Assembly (NCBI RefSeq): GCF_903642285.1
Contig: NZ_CAHJWJ010000013.1
Span: 1 to 64,000, forward strand
DNA: 64,000 nt
Direction of reading: 5' to 3'
Origin: Sphingomonas bacterium
Lineage (GTDB): Bacteria; Pseudomonadota; Alphaproteobacteria; Sphingomonadales; Sphingomonadaceae
The translations under genes were made by a program, and so were the position numbers. Below are positions 60,757 through 64,000 of the stretch, piece by piece; position 1 is the stretch's first letter, and every line of letters begins with the position of its first letter. The notes beneath the pieces were generated by a model that saw only the letters and a list, made by a program, of their open reading frames with translations, had not been told where the DNA came from and did not search any database.

Positions 60757-61722
60757 GTGACGATCGCACTCGACATCTTCCGGGCTCTTGCCGACGCGAC
60801 GCGGTTACGCATGCTGGCGCTGTTGCGGTCGATGGAATTGTCGGTCGGCGAACTGGCGCAGGTGCTTGGGCAGAGCCAGCCGCGCGTGTCGCGCCACGTC
60901 AAGATCCTGTGCGACGCGGGTCTCGCCGAACGGCGCAAGGAGGGCAGCTGGGTGTTCGTGGCGCTTGGCCGGCCGCAGGCGGTCGCCCCCGTCGCCGCGG
61001 CGCTGGACGAATGGTCGAAGGCGGAGCCCGATCACTGGGCGGTCGCGGATGCGGCGCGGCTGGCGGCGGTGCGCGCGGACCGGGCGGCGTCGGCGGCGCA
61101 GTGGTTCGAGGCGCATGCCGGCGAATGGGATGCGATCCGGTCGCTGCATGTCGCGGATAGCGAGGTCGAGACGGCGATGGCGTCGGTGCTCGGTGACGCG
61201 CCGGTCGGATCGCTGATCGATATCGGTACCGGCACCGGGCGGATGCTGGAACTGTTCGGCGCACAAGCCGATGCCGCGCTCGGGATCGATCGATCGTCCG
61301 AGATGCTGCGGCTGGCGCGCGCCAAGCTGGCGGGCGCGGCGAACACCGAATTGCGGCAGGCCGACCTGTACGCGCTGCCGATGACGGACGGTGCGGCCGA
61401 TGTCGCGATCCTGCACCATGTCCTGCACTTCGCGCAGCAGCCCGGCGCGGCGATCGTCGAGGCCGGTCGTGTCCTGGCGGCGGGCGGACGGCTGCTGATC
61501 GCCGACTTCGCGCCCCACGATCGCGAGGAACTGCGGATCAGCGACGCGCATACCCGTTTGGGTTTTGCGGACGACCAGATCGTGGGCTGGTTCGATGCGG
61601 CCGGGCTACAGATGGCGCGGATGGAAACGCTCGTCGGCGGCGAGCTGACGGTAAAATTGTGGCTCGGGCGGAAAATCGGCTCGGGCAACGGCGCGAGCCT
61701 GAAAGAGGTGAAAGCGGCATGA
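60757..61722 (+). CDS. ArsR-family regulator fused to a SAM-dependent methyltransferase domain (SahR-like)
   Basis: A 321-residue two-domain protein. Residues about 3-85 are an ArsR winged helix (LADATRLRMLALLRSMELSVGELAQVLGQSQPRVSRHVKILCDAGL), without the cysteine metal site of arsenic sensors. Residues about 140-290 are a class I methyltransferase fold with SAM motif LIDIGTGTG (153-161). I call it SahR-like because it leads metF and metH; SahR regulators sense S-adenosylhomocysteine in proteobacteria. The start is the GTG at 60757 with no ribosome-binding site. The end overlaps metF by four bases. Confidence 0.86.
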   Translation: MTIALDIFRALADATRLRMLALLRSMELSVGELAQVLGQSQPRVSRHVKILCDAGLAERRKEGSWVFVALGRPQAVAPVAAALDEWSKAEPDHWAVADAARLAAVRADRAASAAQWFEAHAGEWDAIRSLHVADSEVETAMASVLGDAPVGSLIDIGTGTGRMLELFGAQADAALGIDRSSEMLRLARAKLAGAANTELRQADLYALPMTDGAADVAILHHVLHFAQQPGAAIVEAGRVLAAGGRLLIADFAPHDREELRISDAHTRLGFADDQIVGWFDAAGLQMARMETLVGGELTVKLWLGRKIGSGNGASLKEVKAA

Positions 61723-62663
61723 CGACGATATCGGTTCCGCAACTGGAGGAGGCACGCCGCGCGCTGGAGGCACCGCTCTACGCCGATCTGGCGGGCGACA
61801 TGGCGGTCAGCTTCGAATTCTTCCCGCCCAAGACGGAGAAGATGGAGGAGCAGCTCTGGGGCGCGGTGCGCACGCTGGAGCCGCTCGGGCCGCGCTTCGT
61901 GTCGGTCACCTACGGCGCGGGCGGATCGACCCGCGAGCGCACCCATGCGACGGTCGCGCGGATCCAGCGCGAGACGTCGCTGGCGGCGGCGGCACACCTG
62001 ACCTGTGTCGAGGCGACGCGCGGCGAGATCGACGAGATCGCGCAGGAATATTGGGCGGCGGGCGTGCGGCACATCGTGGCGCTGCGCGGCGATATGCCGA
62101 CTACGGGCGCGGCGTTCGCGCCGCATGTCGGCGGGTACGAGAATGCGGCGGCGTTGGTCGCGGGGCTGAAGAGGCTGCATCCGTTCGAGATATCGGTCGC
62201 GGCCTATCCCGAATGCCATCCCGATTCCTCCGATGCGGCGGCGGACCTCGATAACCTCAAGCGCAAGTTCGACAACGGCGCGACGCGCGCGATCACCCAG
62301 TTCTTCTTCTCGCCCGAGGCGTATTTCCGGTTCCGCGACCAAGTGGCGGCGGCGGGGATCGATGCGGAGATCGTGCCCGGGATCATGCCGGTGACGAACT
62401 TCGCCAGCGTGAAGCGGATGGCGGCGATGTGCGGCACCGACGTACCGGCGTGGCTGGCGCGGCTGTTCGACGGGCTGGAGGATCATCCCGACGCGCGTCA
62501 GCTGATCGCGGCGACGATCGCGGCGGAGTTGTGCCGGCGGCTCTATGCCGGCGGGGTGCGCGGGTTCCACTTCTACACGCTCAACCGGGCGGAACTGGCG
62601 TTCGCGATCTGCCATTTGCTGGGGGTTCGCGCGAAGGTCGCCCAGCAGGTGGCGGCGGCGTAA
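61719..62663 (+). CDS. metF: methylenetetrahydrofolate reductase
   Basis: FAD enzyme that reduces 5,10-methylene-THF to 5-methyl-THF, the methyl donor for methionine synthase. 314 residues. Conserved motifs: SFEFFPPKTEKMEEQLW at the N-terminus, VSVTYGAGGSTRERTHATV, VALRGDMP, and AITQFFFSPEAYFRF. The C-terminus has GVRGFHFYTLNRAEL. The ATG at 61719 overlaps the regulator stop by four bases. It precedes the metH module, from which it is separated by two repeats. Confidence 0.97.
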   Translation: MTTISVPQLEEARRALEAPLYADLAGDMAVSFEFFPPKTEKMEEQLWGAVRTLEPLGPRFVSVTYGAGGSTRERTHATVARIQRETSLAAAAHLTCVEATRGEIDEIAQEYWAAGVRHIVALRGDMPTTGAAFAPHVGGYENAAALVAGLKRLHPFEISVAAYPECHPDSSDAAADLDNLKRKFDNGATRAITQFFFSPEAYFRFRDQVAAAGIDAEIVPGIMPVTNFASVKRMAAMCGTDVPAWLARLFDGLEDHPDARQLIAATIAAELCRRLYAGGVRGFHFYTLNRAELAFAICHLLGVRAKVAQQVAAA

Positions 62664-62689
62664 CGAAATCCTCCCCGGGCCGGGGCGGG

Positions 62690-62752
62690 AGTGATGGGTT
62701 GGATCGCCCCCGGCAATCCAAGATCGTGCCGGGGGCACGATCGACCCATCAC
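62690..62752. repeat. inverted repeat between metF and metH
   Basis: Arms 62690-62715 and 62727-62752 begin AGTGATGGGTTGGATCG and end CGATCGACCCATCACT, with CCCCCGGCA facing TGCCGGGGG. The loop is about 11 bases. It could attenuate transcription between metF and metH. Confidence 0.8.
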
Positions 62753-62765
62753 TCGGCCGAAGGCT

Positions 62766-62816
62766 GGTGGAGGGGGCTCTCCACCAGCGAACCGTTTGCG
62801 GAGAGCCCCCTCCACC
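62766..62816. repeat. dispersed palindromic repeat, copy 1
   Basis: GGTGGAGGGGGCTCTCCACC on the left faces GGAGAGCCCCCTCCACC on the right. The same unit is present at 63949-64000 beyond the metH module, differing only in the loop. Confidence 0.85.
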
Positions 62817-62865
62817 GGCTGCGCCGGTCCCCCTCCCCGCGAGCGGGGAGGATTTGGAAAAGACC

Positions 62866-63912
62866 ATGACGATCCGCCAAACATTCCTCGCCGAAGCCGC
62901 CAAGCGAATCCTCATCACCGACGGCGCGTTCGGCACGGAAATCCAGAACTGGAAGCTGTCCGAAGCCGACTATGCCGGCGATCTGGGCCTGTCCCACGAC
63001 CAGAAGGGCAACAACGACATCCTCGCGCTGACCAAGCCCGAGGTGCCGGAATCGATCCACCGCGCCTATTTCGCAGCCGGCGCGGATATCGCGGAGACCA
63101 ACACCTTCTCCGCCAACATCATCAGCCAGGCGGATTATGGTGCGGAGCATCTGGTCCGCGCGATCAACGTCGAATCCGCCAAGATGGCGCGGCGGGTGGC
63201 GGACGAGTTCCAGGCGAAGGATGGCCGACCCCGGTTCGTCGCCGGCGCGATCGGGCCGACGAACAAGACGCTGTCGCTGTCGCCCGACGTCAACGATCCC
63301 GGCTACCGCGAGATCGACTTCGACTATCTGAAGGGCGTCTATCGCGAACAGATCGATGCGCTGGTCGAGGGGGGGGTGGATTTCATCCTGATCGAGACGG
63401 TGTTCGACACGCTGAACGCGAAGGCGGGGATCATGGCCGCGATCGACGCCGCGGACGATCTGGGACGCGATCTGCCGATCATGCTGTCGATGACGCTGAC
63501 CGACCTGTCCGGGCGCAACCTGTCGGGGCATACGGTCGAGGCGTTCTGGCATGCGGTGCGCCATGCGAAACCGCTGACGGTCGGGCTCAATTGTTCCTTC
63601 GGGGCCGAGCAGTTGCGGCCACATGTGAAGACGCTGAGCGAGATCTGCGATACGCTCATCATGGTCTATCCGAACGCGGGGTTGCCCAACGAACTTGGCG
63701 CGTATGACGAGGAACCGGCGACGACCGCGGGGCTGGTCGGCGAGTGGGCGCGGGCGGGGCAGGTCAACGTGCTGGGGGGCTGCTGCGGGTCGACGCCCGC
63801 GCACATCGCGGCGATCGCCCAGGGTGTTGCGGGGGTTGCGCCGCGCGCGATCCCGGTGCCGGCGGTAAGGACAAGGTTGGCGGGACTGGAGCCGTTCTTC
63901 ATGGCGGCGTAA
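62866..63912 (+). CDS. metH: methionine synthase, homocysteine-binding module (split MetH, N-terminal part)
   Basis: Cobalamin-dependent methionine synthase domain that binds and activates homocysteine through zinc. The gene encodes only this domain, 348 residues, and ends with its own stop codon, so the folate, cobalamin and activation domains must be in a second gene, presumably just past the window. Zinc ligands Cys243 (VGLNCSFGAEQ), Cys306 and Cys307 (LGGCCGSTP) have exactly the spacing of E. coli MetH. The ATG at 62866 follows GGAGGATTTGGAAAAGACC. It belongs to the regulator-metF-metH operon. Dispersed palindromes flank it on both sides. Confidence 0.95.
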   Translation: MTIRQTFLAEAAKRILITDGAFGTEIQNWKLSEADYAGDLGLSHDQKGNNDILALTKPEVPESIHRAYFAAGADIAETNTFSANIISQADYGAEHLVRAINVESAKMARRVADEFQAKDGRPRFVAGAIGPTNKTLSLSPDVNDPGYREIDFDYLKGVYREQIDALVEGGVDFILIETVFDTLNAKAGIMAAIDAADDLGRDLPIMLSMTLTDLSGRNLSGHTVEAFWHAVRHAKPLTVGLNCSFGAEQLRPHVKTLSEICDTLIMVYPNAGLPNELGAYDEEPATTAGLVGEWARAGQVNVLGGCCGSTPAHIAAIAQGVAGVAPRAIPVPAVRTRLAGLEPFFMAA

Positions 63913-63948
63913 AAATCCTTCCCGGCACGGGGAGGGGGACCGCGCAGC

Positions 63949-64000
63949 GGTGGAGGGGGCTCTCCACCGGCGATACCGATTGCGGAGAGCCCCCTCCACC
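63949..64000. repeat. dispersed palindromic repeat, copy 2
   Basis: The same GGTGGAGGGGGCTCTCCACC / GGAGAGCCCCCTCCACC arms as at 62766-62816. It runs to the edge of the window. Confidence 0.85.

Noticed and set aside
62664..62865. Possible CRISPR-like repeats between metF and metH
   Set aside because: Only two unrelated palindromes without regular spacers; they match dispersed repeats, not an array.

Overview
The window is a high-GC, densely coded bacterial chromosome segment of sphingomonad type (Alphaproteobacteria, Sphingomonas or a close relative). This rests on GC-rich codon use throughout, a tad/cpa pilus locus in Caulobacter-like order, the glycyl-tRNA synthetase beta/pyruvate phosphate dikinase neighbourhood, a split glycine decarboxylase behind a tandem glycine riboswitch, a split MetH behind an ArsR-methyltransferase regulator, an exosortase-A-type glycan gene pair, polyhydroxybutyrate genes, and many short palindromic repeats between and inside genes. 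I see no rRNA operon, prophage, insertion sequence or CRISPR array. The species call is inference; no database was searched.

Layout. 1-4.1 kb: end of glyS, then ppdK. 4.2-11.9 kb (minus strand): a small membrane protein and a Tad pilus cluster transcribed cpaA-cpaB-cpaC-cpaD-cpaE-tadB-tadC, without the motor ATPase gene cpaF and without a pilin gene. 11.9-13.9 kb: alpha/beta hydrolase and FAD oxidoreductase. 14.0-16.4 kb (minus): ispH, thrB, rnhA. 16.5-24.6 kb (plus): a lipoprotein, the glycine riboswitch with gcvT-gcvH-gcvPA-gcvPB, a membrane protein and proS. 24.7-31.5 kb: glpD, rnr, a saccharopine-dehydrogenase-like oxidoreductase and an ABC exporter. 31.6-35.5 kb: PHB depolymerase, a flavin-binding stress protein, a 29-residue membrane peptide and a MaoC-thiolase pair. 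35.6-38.5 kb: putA. 38.7-41.6 kb: mscS with topoisomerase IB, and a DJ-1/PfpI protein. 41.7-46.2 kb: surface glycan genes. 46.3-54.0 kb: MFS transporter, sodC, a frameshifted thpR, a Bax-inhibitor-like protein, a transglutaminase-like protein, general-stress-type small genes, NUDIX and tRNA-Ala. 54.0-60.6 kb: zinc peptidase, patatin plus 3-hydroxybutyrate dehydrogenase, secreted proteins, CDF transporter, aldo/keto reductase and two small lipoproteins. 60.7-64 kb: a methionine-cycle operon, regulator-metF-metH (N-terminal module).

Functional themes. One-carbon metabolism appears twice: the glycine cleavage operon under riboswitch control, and metF/metH under a probable SahR-like repressor whose 22-bp perfect palindrome covers the promoter. 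PHB turnover is represented by the depolymerase, 3-hydroxybutyrate dehydrogenase and thiolase. Several small acidic or disordered proteins look like general stress response members; one has an exact GGAAC-N16-CGTT (EcfG-type) promoter.

Most unusual are palindromic repeat elements inserted in frame into conserved enzymes (glyS twice, gcvPB, putA), a tiny membrane peptide followed by hairpins that resembles type I toxins, a probable leaderless autoregulator, and a one-base frameshift in thpR at a G5 run.
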